From Pseudomonas ceruminis (lineage in GTDB: Bacteria > Pseudomonadota > Gammaproteobacteria > Pseudomonadales > Pseudomonadaceae), in NCBI RefSeq assembly GCF_021602025.1, contig NZ_BQHW01000016.1:1-64000 (forward strand): a stretch of 64,000 nucleotides of DNA, written 5' to 3'. Numbering within the stretch: the stretch's first letter is position 1; each line of letters begins with the position of its first letter. The notes under the pieces are model-generated. The model had not been told where the DNA came from, did not search any database, and saw nothing but the letters and a program-made list of their open reading frames with translations. The position numbers and the translations under genes are program-made. Of this stretch, positions 45,424 through 54,800 are shown one piece after another.

Positions 45424-46743
45424 TTATTGGCGGAACTGCGGAATCTGCAAGCCCAGGCTTTCGCGCAAGGTGCTGCCTTCATACGCGGTGCGGTATACGC
45501 CGCGCGCCTGCAACAGCGGCACCACTTCCTCGGTAAAGCGACGGAACTGCCCTGGGTGGCCAATGTAGATGTTGAAGCCATCCAGCGCCCGCGCCTGGAA
45601 CCAGTCGGCCATTTTTGCCGCCACGGTTTCTGCCGAGCCTACAAACGCCCCGGGGCGCAACTGGCGGCCGAACTCCACCGCCTGGCGCAAACTGAAGCCT
45701 TGTTCCCGCGCCTGGTCGGCAATGCGCTTGGCATTGGTGAAGAAGCTGCTGCGGGCATACTCCAGGCTCTGCTGCGGGAAAGGAGCATCCAGCTCGTACT
45801 GGCTGAAGTCGTGCCAGCCGAAGTTGCGCCCGAACTCCTTGAGCGCCAGCGCGAAGCTGTGGTCCTGCTGGTGGTAATGACGTTCGATTTCACGGGCATG
45901 TTCGTCGGTGTCACCGACGTAGATCTCTGCCCCCGGCAACACCAGCAGTTGCTCCGGGTCGCGGCCCAGGCGCGCGGCACGAGCCTTGACGTCACGGTAG
46001 AACGCCTGGCCCTGCTCGACGCTTGCCGCGTGGGTAAAGATGACATCGGCAGTGGCGGCCCCCAGGTCGCGCCCCTGCTGCGAATCCCCCGCCTGGAAGA
46101 TCACCGGTTGGCCCTGGGGCGAGCGCTGGATGTTCAGCGGCCCCACGACCGAAAAGTGCTCACCCTTGTGATTCAGCGCATGCAGCTTCGAGGGGTCGAG
46201 GAACTGGCCTGTGGCCCGGTCACGCGGGAACGCGTCGTCCTCGTACGAATGCCACAGCCCCTGCACCACCTGCACATGTTCCTGGGCCCGGGCATAGCGG
46301 GTGTCGTAGTCGTAGTGTTCGTCACGCCCATAGTTGCCAGCGGTGCCGGCGTCGCCGCTGGTGACCACGTTCCAGCCGGCGCGGCCCTTGCTGATGAGGT
46401 CCAGCGAGGCCAGGCGGCGGGCGACGTTATAGGGTTCGTTGTAGGAGGTGGTCAAAGTACCTACCAGGCCGATATGGCGAGTCGTGACGGCCAGGGCGGA
46501 CAGCAAGGTCAGCGGCTCAAGCCGGTTGAGGTAATGCGACGGCGAACCGGGGGTGATGAACTGGCTGTCGACGATGAACATCAGGTCGAACAGTGCCGCT
46601 TCGGCCTGGCGGGCAATGTCGATGTACCAGTCAATGTTGACGCTGGCGTCGGCGGGCAGTTCAGGGTCCAGCCAGAGGTTGTGCCGGCCTGGGCCGCCGC
46701 AGCCCATGGTCAGGGCGCCAAGTTTCATTTTGCGGGTGGTCAT
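45424..46743 (-). CDS. LLM-class FMN monooxygenase, NtaA/SnaA/DszA type
   Basis: The protein has 439 residues. Diagnostic parts: MGCGGPGRHNLW near the start, HIGLVGTLTTSYNEPYNVARRLASLDLISKGRAGWNVVTS, and VIFQAGDSQQGRDLGA. The DszA/SnaA/NtaA group oxidises sulfones, nitrilotriacetate and related compounds with reduced FMN. Its partner SsuA-like binding protein gene lies 69 bases upstream on the same strand. The start at 46743 is preceded by a modest site; a longer frame to 46785 lacks support. The substrate is unknown. Confidence 0.85.
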   Translation of the reverse strand: MTTRKMKLGALTMGCGGPGRHNLWLDPELPADASVNIDWYIDIARQAEAALFDLMFIVDSQFITPGSPSHYLNRLEPLTLLSALAVTTRHIGLVGTLTTSYNEPYNVARRLASLDLISKGRAGWNVVTSGDAGTAGNYGRDEHYDYDTRYARAQEHVQVVQGLWHSYEDDAFPRDRATGQFLDPSKLHALNHKGEHFSVVGPLNIQRSPQGQPVIFQAGDSQQGRDLGAATADVIFTHAASVEQGQAFYRDVKARAARLGRDPEQLLVLPGAEIYVGDTDEHAREIERHYHQQDHSFALALKEFGRNFGWHDFSQYELDAPFPQQSLEYARSSFFTNAKRIADQAREQGFSLRQAVEFGRQLRPGAFVGSAETVAAKMADWFQARALDGFNIYIGHPGQFRRFTEEVVPLLQARGVYRTAYEGSTLRESLGLQIPQFRQ

Positions 46744-46812
46744 GGGGATTCCCTGTGTTTTTCGTACCGGCCCGTTTCCGCGCAAGCCCGGGAAAGGCCG
46801 GTACAGACAAGA

Positions 46813-47754
46813 TCAGTGATCGCCGGCCAACGCTGCGGCGAACGAGGTGTCGAACAGGCTGGCGGCCGGGTAGGCCTTGATCAGCCCAATGCCTGCGAAG
46901 AAATCCACGGTCTTTTGCGCATCGGCTATCACCTGTGGGCTCAGCGGCGCCACATCAGTGCGCGCACGGGCGAACCACAGGCGGGCGATATCACGGTCAG
47001 CCCGGGTGCGACTGGCCCAGGCGTCGGCGTAGGCTTCGGTGTTGGCTGCATTGCTCAGGGCCCACGTGCGGGCCTTCTTCAAACGCTGCAGGAAGTCGGC
47101 GATCTGCGCGCGCTTGGTGTCCACCGACTTGGCGTTGGCGACCACGAAGCTCTGCGCCGGGATCAGCCCTTCGGCCGTCGCCAGCACCCGCGCACCCTGG
47201 CGTTCCTGCTGGGTGACATAAGGTTCCCAGGTGGCAATCACGTCCACCGAGCCGCCGTCCAGGGCATGCGAGGCATCCAGCGCGCTGAGGTAACGCAGCT
47301 CCAACGCATCGCGGGGCACACCGGCCTTGTCCAGGGCGCTGAACAGCAGCTGCTGGCTCCAGGAGCCCTTCCAGATGGCCGCACGCTTGCCGCGCAGGTC
47401 TTCCAGGCTATGGATGTTCGAGTCCTTACGCGCCAGGATGGCCACACCCCCGAGGTTCTGCCGGCTGACCGCAACGACCTTGATCGGCGCGCCAAGGGCG
47501 CCGAGGAACAGCGGTGGCGCGTCGCCCAACAGGCCGAGGTCCAGGCTGCCGACGTTCAGCGCCTCGGCCACCGGGGAGCCTGCGGTGAACTGCTTCCAGT
47601 CCAGGGTATAAGGCACATCGTCGAGCACGCCGGCCGCTTCCATCACGGCGCGGGCGTTGTAGCTCTGGTCGCCGACCACCAGGGTTTGCGCGGCTGCAGT
47701 CAGGCTCAGGGTGGTGGCCAGCACACCGGCGGCCAGTTGCTTGAGGTATCGCAC
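46813..47754 (-). CDS. SsuA-like aliphatic sulfonate-binding protein
   Basis: The protein has 313 residues from a GTG start at 47754, which has GGAG six bases upstream and opens directly into a signal peptide (RYLKQLAAGVLATTLSLTAAAQ). An earlier GTG at 47781 would add nine residues before the signal. The body is of the SsuA/TauA/NrtA kind (GLLGDAPPLFLGA, VDVIATWEPYV). It has no Cys and about two Met. No cognate permease or ATPase lies next to it, so it may share one encoded elsewhere. It forms an operon with the DszA-type monooxygenase. Confidence 0.85.
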   Translation of the reverse strand: MRYLKQLAAGVLATTLSLTAAAQTLVVGDQSYNARAVMEAAGVLDDVPYTLDWKQFTAGSPVAEALNVGSLDLGLLGDAPPLFLGALGAPIKVVAVSRQNLGGVAILARKDSNIHSLEDLRGKRAAIWKGSWSQQLLFSALDKAGVPRDALELRYLSALDASHALDGGSVDVIATWEPYVTQQERQGARVLATAEGLIPAQSFVVANAKSVDTKRAQIADFLQRLKKARTWALSNAANTEAYADAWASRTRADRDIARLWFARARTDVAPLSPQVIADAQKTVDFFAGIGLIKAYPAASLFDTSFAAALAGDH

Positions 47755-47847
47755 GTTCGTCTCCAAATGCCCTTGGGGCACTACAGGTCGATCCGCACGT
47801 GCGGTCTCGTCGTTTCCAATAGATGTTTTGAATCTAGATAGCGGGAT

Positions 47848-47860
47848 GCTTATAAGCTAA
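47848..47860 (-). promoter_or_regulatory. TTAGCTTA box in front of the SsuA-like gene
   Basis: On the minus strand TTAGCTTATAAGC resembles the core of the 35-bp elements (TTAGCTTAGAACC). It lies about 95 bases upstream of the GTG start and contains the perfect palindrome GCTTATAAGC. It is one of two opposed copies in the 293-base divergent gap at 47755-48047, which is otherwise A+T-rich and gene-free. Confidence 0.5.
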
Positions 47861-47966
47861 CGGTTATAAAACGGGGTGTGAAATGCGCTTTAGGCATAAC
47901 CTCATGCCTTCGACATGCGCCGATTTCAAAACATAATGGGCCGCCTGCAAATGCATTTTTTGCATC

Positions 47967-47985
47967 TTAGCTTATACACAAATTG
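47967..47985 (+). promoter_or_regulatory. TTAGCTTA box in front of the 3-mercaptopropionate dioxygenase gene
   Basis: TTAGCTTATACACAAATTG resembles TTAGCTTAGAACCACAAAG of copy 2. It lies 63-81 bases before the ATG at 48048 and points the opposite way to the box at 47848-47860. Just before it, ATGCAT and TGCAT form a small inverted repeat across a T-run. Confidence 0.5.
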
Positions 47986-48047
47986 AATTTTGAGAATATT
48001 AATAGGCTTTGCTAGGGTTACACCAAACCGTCAGCCGAGCCCGAACC

Positions 48048-48656
48048 ATGAGCCACCCCTTGCGCCACGAGCGCCTGCGCCATTTCATCGGCGCCCTCAG
48101 CGACCTGCTCGATCGGGAAACCGACGAGGCCACCCTCCTCGACCAGGGTGAAGCCTTGCTGCGCAGCCTGGTCGCCCACGATGACTGGCTGCCCGACGAA
48201 CTGGCCCAGCCAGACCCGAACCGTTACCAGCAGTACCTGTTGCACTGTGACTCGCGCCAGCGTTTTTCCGTGGTCAGTTTCGTCTGGGGGCCAGGCCAGC
48301 AAACCCCCATCCACGACCACCGCGTCTGGGGCCTGATCGGCATGCTGCGCGGCGCAGAATATTCCCAAGGCTTTGCCGTTACCGAACAGGGGGCGCTGGT
48401 GCCTGCGGGCGCGCCGGTGCGTATCGATCCAGGGCATGTGGAAGCCGTGTCACCGCGCATCGGCGACATCCATCAGGTCAGCAATGCGTTTGCTGATCAG
48501 GTGTCGATCAGCATCCACGTCTATGGCGCCAACATCGGCGCGGTCAGCCGCGCCGTGTTCCTGCCCGACGGCACGCAGAAGCCATTCATTTCCGGTTATT
48601 CCAATACCCATTTGCCCAACATCTGGGACTTGTCCAAAGAGAACCCTGCACCATGA
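48048..48656 (+). CDS. 3-mercaptopropionate dioxygenase (cysteine dioxygenase family)
   Basis: The protein has 202 residues and one cupin barrel. Iron ligands are H89 and H91 (PIHDHRVWG) and H142 (GDIHQVSN); the Ser-His-Tyr set of thiol dioxygenases is S155-H157-Y159. Position 62 is Gln, where cysteine dioxygenases use Arg; this Gln is typical of bacterial 3-mercaptopropionate dioxygenases such as P. aeruginosa PA2602, whose C-terminal SGYSN-LPNIWDLSKENPA is also matched. It makes 3-sulfinopropionate from 3-mercaptopropionate with oxygen. It overlaps the rhodanese gene by four bases (ATGA). Confidence 0.85.
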   Translation: MSHPLRHERLRHFIGALSDLLDRETDEATLLDQGEALLRSLVAHDDWLPDELAQPDPNRYQQYLLHCDSRQRFSVVSFVWGPGQQTPIHDHRVWGLIGMLRGAEYSQGFAVTEQGALVPAGAPVRIDPGHVEAVSPRIGDIHQVSNAFADQVSISIHVYGANIGAVSRAVFLPDGTQKPFISGYSNTHLPNIWDLSKENPAP

Positions 48657-50239
48657 GCACTGTCACCACACGTACCTACCATGACATCCGCCAGGCCTTG
48701 CTGGGCAGTGAGGAACTGGCCCTGATCGACGTTCGCGAAGAGGACCCGTTCGCCCAGGAACACCCACTGTTCGCGGCCAATATTGCGCTGTCGAAACTGG
48801 AGCTGGAGGTGTACGCCCGGATACCACGGCGCGATACCGCCATCACCGTCTACGATGCAGGCGAAGGCTTGGCCGCTGTAGCGGCTGAACGCTTGCTGGC
48901 CCTGGGTTACAGCGATGTAGCGCTGCTCGAAGGTGGGCTGGAGGGCTGGCGCAGCGCCGGCGGCGAGCTGTTCCGCGATGTCAACGTGCCAAGCAAGGCG
49001 TTCGGCGAGTTGCTCGAGAGCGTGCGCCACACGCCCTCGCTGGCCGCCGAACAGGTGCAGGCGCTGCTCGATGCCAAGGCCGATGTGGTGGTGCTCGACG
49101 CCAGGCGATTCGACGAATACCAGACCATGAGCATCCCGGGGGGCATCAGCGTACCGGGTGCCGAGCTGGTACTGCGGGTGGCGGAGCTGGCGCCCAACCC
49201 GACTACCCAGGTGATCGTCAACTGTGCCGGGCGCACCCGCAGCATCATCGGCACCCAGTCACTGGTCAACGCTGGCATCCCCAACCCGGTGGCCGCGCTG
49301 CGCAACGGTACTATCGGCTGGACGCTGGCCGGGCAACAACTGGCCCATGGGCAGGACAGGCAGTTCGCTGCCGTGAGCGACGCTACCCGGGCCGATGCCG
49401 CGGCACGGGCGCGCAAGGTGGCGGACCAGGCGGGTGTGTCGCGGCTGGACCGCGAAGCCCTGGCTGCCTGGCAGGCCGACACCGGCCGCACGACCTACCT
49501 GTTCGACGTTCGCACCCCGGAGGAATACGCCAAGGGGCACTTGCCCAACAGCCGCTCGGTGCCGGGCGGGCAACTGGTCCAGGAGACCGATCACGTTGCC
49601 AGCGTACGCGGGGCACGCATCGCGCTGGTGGATGACGACGGTGCGCGAGCCAACATGAGCGCCTCGTGGCTGGCCCAGATGGGCTGGCAGGTGGCGGTGG
49701 TGGATGGCCTTTCGGCTGCCGACTTCAGCCAGGCCGGCGAATGGCAGGCACCGCTGCCCGCGTTGCCGCAGGTAACGGAAATCGGCGTGGGGCAACTGCG
49801 CGACTGGCAGCAAGCGCCTGGCACCGTTGTGCTGGACTTCACTGCCAGCGCCAACTACGTAAAACGCCATATCCCCGGTGCCCATTGGGCCATTCGGGCC
49901 CAGTTACCCCAGGCGCTGGAGCGCCTGCCGGTGGCCGAACGCTATGTGTTGACCTGCGGCAGCAGCCTGTTGGCACGGTTTGCGGCGGCTGACCTGCAGA
50001 CGCTGACGCAAACCCCGGTGTACGTGCTCGAAGGCGGCACGGCCCGGTGGATAGCGGCTGGCGAGCCCGTGGAGGCGGGCGAAACGCACCTGGCGGCGGC
50101 GCGCACTGACCGTTATCGTCGGCCTTACGAGGGAACGGACAACCCGCGTGAAGCCATGCAGGGTTACCTGGACTGGGAGTTCGGTCTGATTGCGCAACTG
50201 GAGCGCGATGGCACCCATGGGTTCCGCGTATTGAGCTGA
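48653..50239 (+). CDS. Four-domain rhodanese-type sulfurtransferase
   Basis: The protein has 528 residues and four rhodanese-like domains of about 120-130 residues. The active-site Cys is present only in domain 2 (VIVNCAGRTRS) and domain 4 (YVLTCGSSLLA); domains 1 and 3 carry Asp-Ala/Asp-Asp at that place and look inactive. These two catalytic residues are the only Cys in the whole protein. It should move sulfane sulfur (thiosulfate, persulfide) or process sulfite from the sulfinate made by the dioxygenase; the exact reaction is inferred. The dioxygenase-rhodanese pair also occurs in P. aeruginosa. Confidence 0.85.
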   Translation: MSTVTTRTYHDIRQALLGSEELALIDVREEDPFAQEHPLFAANIALSKLELEVYARIPRRDTAITVYDAGEGLAAVAAERLLALGYSDVALLEGGLEGWRSAGGELFRDVNVPSKAFGELLESVRHTPSLAAEQVQALLDAKADVVVLDARRFDEYQTMSIPGGISVPGAELVLRVAELAPNPTTQVIVNCAGRTRSIIGTQSLVNAGIPNPVAALRNGTIGWTLAGQQLAHGQDRQFAAVSDATRADAAARARKVADQAGVSRLDREALAAWQADTGRTTYLFDVRTPEEYAKGHLPNSRSVPGGQLVQETDHVASVRGARIALVDDDGARANMSASWLAQMGWQVAVVDGLSAADFSQAGEWQAPLPALPQVTEIGVGQLRDWQQAPGTVVLDFTASANYVKRHIPGAHWAIRAQLPQALERLPVAERYVLTCGSSLLARFAAADLQTLTQTPVYVLEGGTARWIAAGEPVEAGETHLAAARTDRYRRPYEGTDNPREAMQGYLDWEFGLIAQLERDGTHGFRVLS

Positions 50240-50246
50240 GGGTACA

Positions 50247-50268
50247 GGGCCGCAGTGCGGCCCTTTTT
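50247..50268 (+). terminator. Intrinsic terminator after the rhodanese gene
   Basis: GGGCCGC-AGT-GCGGCCC followed by TTTTT, eight bases after the stop codon. A standard rho-independent terminator. Confidence 0.88.
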
Positions 50269-50284
50269 CAGCGCCTGGCCGCGC

Positions 50285-50461
50285 CTACAGCTTCACTGCG
50301 CGACTTTGCTGCACCCGCCGCATCACCGCCCCCACCAGTACGACGTTGACCAACGCCAGCAGGCACAACGTCAGCAGTACCCCCATCGCACCAAAGTGCT
50401 CGAACAGATAGCCGCCTATCACCGGTGTCAACGCCTGCCCGATCAGCGAAGGCCGCGACAT
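50285..50461 (-). pseudogene. C-terminal remnant of an MFS transporter
   Basis: About 58 codons read as the last helix pair of a major facilitator transporter (GQALTPVIGGYLFEHFGAMG, then a hydrophobic stretch to VMRRVQQSRAVKL and stop). The frame upstream is not transporter-like and runs into the mexE promoter region, so the rest of the gene is missing. It occupies part of the 379-base gap between the rhodanese gene and mexE. A deletion probably joined the two regions. Confidence 0.65.
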
Positions 50462-50519
50462 GCGCCCCATCAGCACCCGGCACCCTACCATGCCTGCCAT
50501 CGATGAAATATCCCGACAT

Positions 50520-50534
50520 ATCATTGCGCGTGAT
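50520..50534. promoter_or_regulatory. LysR-type box upstream of mexE
   Basis: ATCATTGCGCGTGAT is a palindrome of the T-N11-A type, 85 bases before the mexE start. MexEF-OprN pumps are activated by the LysR protein MexT in P. aeruginosa, so this is a candidate MexT-type site. No mexT or mexS gene lies in the window. Confidence 0.5.
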
Positions 50535-50618
50535 AATAACCTTCGCTCCGTTCGATTCGTGCGTCGCGCGCAAGGCACTCACACTCCGCCCACTACTAAT
50601 ACATTGGCGGAGTTCTCC

Positions 50619-51860
50619 ATGGATCACTCACTCAAACCCTTGCGCTTTCCCCTCGCTGCCCTGGCAGTGGTGGTGCTCAGCGCTTGTGGCCGCACCCCCG
50701 ACGCCGTGCAAGCTCCCGCCGCGCCCAAGGTCAGCGTCGCCAAGGTCATCGAGCAGCCGATCAACGAATGGGACGAGTTCACCGGCCGCCTCGAAGCACC
50801 GGAAACCGTCGAAATACGCCCACGGGTGTCCGGCCAGATTGACCTGGTCGGCTTCACCGAAGGTGCCCAGGTCAAGAAAGGCGACCTGCTGTTCCAGATC
50901 GACCCGCGCCCGTTCCAGGCTGAGGTGCGCCGCCTCGAAGCGCAGTTGCAACAGGCCAAGGCCACTGCCGTGCGCAGCGCCAACGAAGCCCGCCGCGGCG
51001 AGCGCCTGCGTGACAGCAACGCCATTTCCGCCGAGCTGGCCGAATCGCGCAGCAGCGCTGCTGCCGAAGCCCGCGCCGGCGTCGATGCCATCCAGGCCCA
51101 GCTCGATCTGGCCCGCCTGAACCTCAGCTTCACCCGCGTGACTGCGCCCATCAGCGGCCGCGTCAGCCGTGCCGAGTACACCGCCGGCAACATCGTCACC
51201 GCCGACGTCACGCCACTGACCAGCGTGGTCTCCACCGACAAGGTCTACGCCTACTTCGACGCCGACGAGCGCGTGTACCTCAAGTACACCCAGCTGGCAC
51301 GCGAAGGCCAGCGCGGTCAGACCACCCCGGTCTACCTGGGCCTGACCAACGAAACCGGCAACCCGCACCTGGGCCAGATGAACTTCGTCGACAACCAGGT
51401 CAACCCGCGTACCGGCACCATCCGTGGCCGCGCCGTGTTCGACAACCGTGATGGCCAGTTCACCCCAGGCCTGTATGCACGCCTGAAGCTGGTCGGCAGC
51501 GCACAGTACGACGCCATGCTGATCAACGACGAAGCCGTGGGCACTGACCTTGGCAAGAAGTTCGTGCTGGTCATGGACAAGGACAACAAGGCGACCTACC
51601 GCGCCGTGGAGCTGGGGCCCAAGCTCGAAGGCCTGCGTATCGTGCGCAGTGGCCTGGCCAAAGACGATCGCATCGTGGTCAAGGGCCTGCAGCGCGTGCG
51701 CCCCGGTTCGCCCGTCACGCCGGAAGAAACACCAATGGCCAGCGAGCAGACCCTCGCCGCGCTCGCCCAGCAGCGCCAGGCCCTGGAAGCCAGCAACAGC
51801 GTGCGCAACGTAGCGGGCTCCACTGAGAAAGTCGCCAGCGCCCAGGCGCCACGCGGTTAA
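50619..51860 (+). CDS. mexE: MexE, RND efflux adaptor lipoprotein
   Basis: The protein has 413 residues and a lipoprotein signal (LSACG). It is very close to P. aeruginosa MexE in recalled segments: NEWDEFTGRLEAPE, DKVYAYFDADERV, NPHLGQMNFVDNQVNPRTGTIRGRAVFDN and GPKLEGLRIVRSGL. It bridges MexF and OprN in the periplasm. The ATG at 50619 has GCGGAG eight bases upstream. It starts the mexE-mexF-oprN operon. Confidence 0.93.
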   Translation: MDHSLKPLRFPLAALAVVVLSACGRTPDAVQAPAAPKVSVAKVIEQPINEWDEFTGRLEAPETVEIRPRVSGQIDLVGFTEGAQVKKGDLLFQIDPRPFQAEVRRLEAQLQQAKATAVRSANEARRGERLRDSNAISAELAESRSSAAAEARAGVDAIQAQLDLARLNLSFTRVTAPISGRVSRAEYTAGNIVTADVTPLTSVVSTDKVYAYFDADERVYLKYTQLAREGQRGQTTPVYLGLTNETGNPHLGQMNFVDNQVNPRTGTIRGRAVFDNRDGQFTPGLYARLKLVGSAQYDAMLINDEAVGTDLGKKFVLVMDKDNKATYRAVELGPKLEGLRIVRSGLAKDDRIVVKGLQRVRPGSPVTPEETPMASEQTLAALAQQRQALEASNSVRNVAGSTEKVASAQAPRG

Positions 51861-51872
51861 GGGATCACACCG

Positions 51873-54800
51873 ATGAACTTTTCGAAATTCTTCATTACCC
51901 GGCCGATCTTCGCCGCGGTGCTGTCGTTGGTGCTGCTGATCGCCGGTTCGATCGCGCTGTTCCAGCTGCCGATCAGCGAATACCCGGAAGTGGTGCCCCC
52001 CACCGTGGTGGTGCGCGCCAACTTCCCCGGTGCCAACCCCAAGGTCATCGGCGAAACCGTCGCCGCGCCGCTGGAGCAGGCCATCACGGGTGTCGAGAAC
52101 ATGCTGTACATGTCCTCGCAATCCACCGCCGATGGCAAGCTGACCCTGACCATCACCTTCGCCCTGGGTACCGACCTGGACAACGCGCAGGTGCAGGTAC
52201 AGAACCGGGTCACCCGCACCCAGCCCAAGCTGCCGGAGGAAGTGACGCGCATCGGTATCACCGTCGACAAGGCATCGCCCGACCTGACCATGGTGGTGCA
52301 CCTGACCTCGCCGGACAACCGTTACGACATGCTCTACCTGTCCAACTACGCCATCCTCAACATCAAGGATGAGCTGGCGCGCCTGGGCGGCGTGGGCGAC
52401 GTGCAACTGTTCGGCATGGGCGACTACTCACTGCGGGTGTGGCTCGACCCGAACAAAACCGCTTCGCGCAACCTGACCGCCAGTGATGTGGTGGCCGCCA
52501 TTCGCGAGCAGAACCGCCAGGTCGCTGCCGGCCAGTTGGGCGCCCCGCCCGCCCCCGGCTCGACCAGCTTCCAGCTGTCGATCAACACTCAAGGCCGCCT
52601 GGTCAACGAGGAAGAGTTCGAGAACATCATCATCCGTGCCGGTGCCGATGGCGAGATCACACGCCTCAAGGACATTGCCCGGGTCGAACTCGGTTCCAGC
52701 CAGTACGCCCTGCGCTCGCTGCTGAACAACCAGCCGGCCGTGGCCCTGCCGATCTTCCAGCGCCCAGGCTCCAATGCCATCGAGATTTCCGACGAAGTAC
52801 GGGCGAAGATGGCCGAACTGAAGAAGGACTTCCCCGAGGGCATGGACTACAGCATCGTCTATGACCCGACCATCTTCGTACGCGGTTCCATCGAGGCGGT
52901 GGTGCACACCTTGTTCGAAGCGCTGGTGCTGGTGGTGCTGGTGGTGATCCTGTTCCTGCAGACCTGGCGCGCCTCGATCATTCCGCTGCTGGCCGTGCCG
53001 GTGTCGCTGATCGGTACCTTTGCCGTGATGCACCTGTTTGGCTTCTCGCTCAACGCCCTGTCGCTGTTCGGGCTGGTATTGGCCATCGGCATCGTGGTGG
53101 ACGACGCCATCGTTGTGGTGGAGAACGTCGAACGTAATATCGGGCTGGGCCTTCCCCCGCTGGAAGCCACGCAAAAGGCCATGAGCGAGGTGACCGGGCC
53201 GATCATCGCCACCGCCCTGGTACTGTGCGCGGTGTTCGTTCCTGCCGCGTTCATTTCTGGTCTTACCGGGCAGTTCTACAAGCAGTTCGCCCTGACCATT
53301 GCCATCTCGACCGTGATCTCGGCGTTCAACTCGCTGACCCTGTCGCCAGCCTTGGCCGCGGTGCTGCTCAAGGATCACCATGCACCCAAGGACCGTTTCT
53401 CGCGGTTCCTGGAGAAACTGCTGGGCAGCTGGCTGTTCGCGCCGTTCAACCGTTTCTTCGACCGCGCGAGCCACCGCTACGTTGGCGGCGTGCGTCGGGT
53501 CATCCGCTCCAGCGGTATCGCCCTGTTCGTGTATGCCGGGCTGATGGGCCTGACCTACCTGGGCTTCTCGTCCACCCCAACCGGTTTCGTGCCGGCCCAG
53601 GACAAGCAGTACCTGGTAGCCTTCGCCCAACTGCCTGATGCGGCGAGCCTCGACCGTACCGAGGCGGTGATCAAGCGCATGAGCGAAATCGCCTTGAAGC
53701 AACCCGGCGTTGCCGATTCGGTTGCCTTCCCGGGCCTGTCGATCAACGGTTTCACCAACAGCCCCAACAGCGGCATCGTGTTCACCCCGCTCAAGCCGTT
53801 CAATGAGCGCAAAGACCCAAGCCAGTCGGCAGCGGCCATTGCGGCCGCGCTGAACGCCCAGTTCGCCGACATCCAGGATGCCTACATCGCGATCTTCCCA
53901 CCGCCGCCGGTACAGGGCCTGGGCACCATCGGCGGCTTCCGCCTGCAGATCGAGGACCGCGGCAACCTGGGCTACGAAGCGCTGTACAAGGAAACCCAGA
54001 ACATCATCGCCAAGAGCCACAACGTGCCGGAACTGGCGGGCCTGTTCACCAGCTACCAGGTCAACGTGCCGCAGGTCGATGCCGCCATCGATCGGGAGAA
54101 GGCCAAGACCCATGGCGTGGCGATTACCGACATCTTCGACACCCTGCAGGTCTACCTGGGCTCGCTGTACACCAACGACTTCAACCGCTTTGGCCGTACC
54201 TATCAGGTCAATGTCCAGGCAGAACAGCAGTTCCGCCTCGACGCCGAGCAGATCGGCCAGTTGAAGGTGCGCAACAACCTGGGCGAGATGATCCCGCTGG
54301 CGACCTTCCTCAAGGTCAGCGATACCTCCGGGCCGGATCGCGTGATGCACTACAACGGCTTCATCACCGCGGAAATCAACGGTGCGGCCGCCCCTGGCTA
54401 CAGCTCCGGCCAGGCCGAAGCCGCCATCGAGAAACTGCTGAAAGAGGAACTGCCCAACGGCATGACCTTCGAGTGGACCGACCTGACCTATCAACAGATC
54501 CTTTCGGGCAATACTGCGCTGTTGGTGTTCCCGCTCTGCGTACTGCTGGCGTTCCTGGTGCTGGCTGCCCAGTACGAGAGCTGGAGCCTGCCGTTGGCGG
54601 TGATCCTGATCGTGCCGATGACGCTGCTGTCGGCCATCACTGGGGTGATCGTCTCGGGAGGTGACAACAACATCTTCACCCAGATCGGCCTGATCGTACT
54701 GGTGGGCCTGGCATGCAAGAACGCGATCCTGATCGTCGAGTTCGCCAAGGATGAGCAGGCCAAGGGCCTGGATCCGCTGGCTGCGGTACTGGAAGCCTGC

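Noticed and set aside
44007-45581. A 524-codon frame opposite the TonB receptor gene
   Set aside because: Overlaps the receptor and the terminator between two convergent genes; no domain seen.
50628-52406. A 592-codon frame opposite mexE and the start of mexF
   Set aside because: Crosses two certain genes and their junction; composition is that of an antisense shadow.
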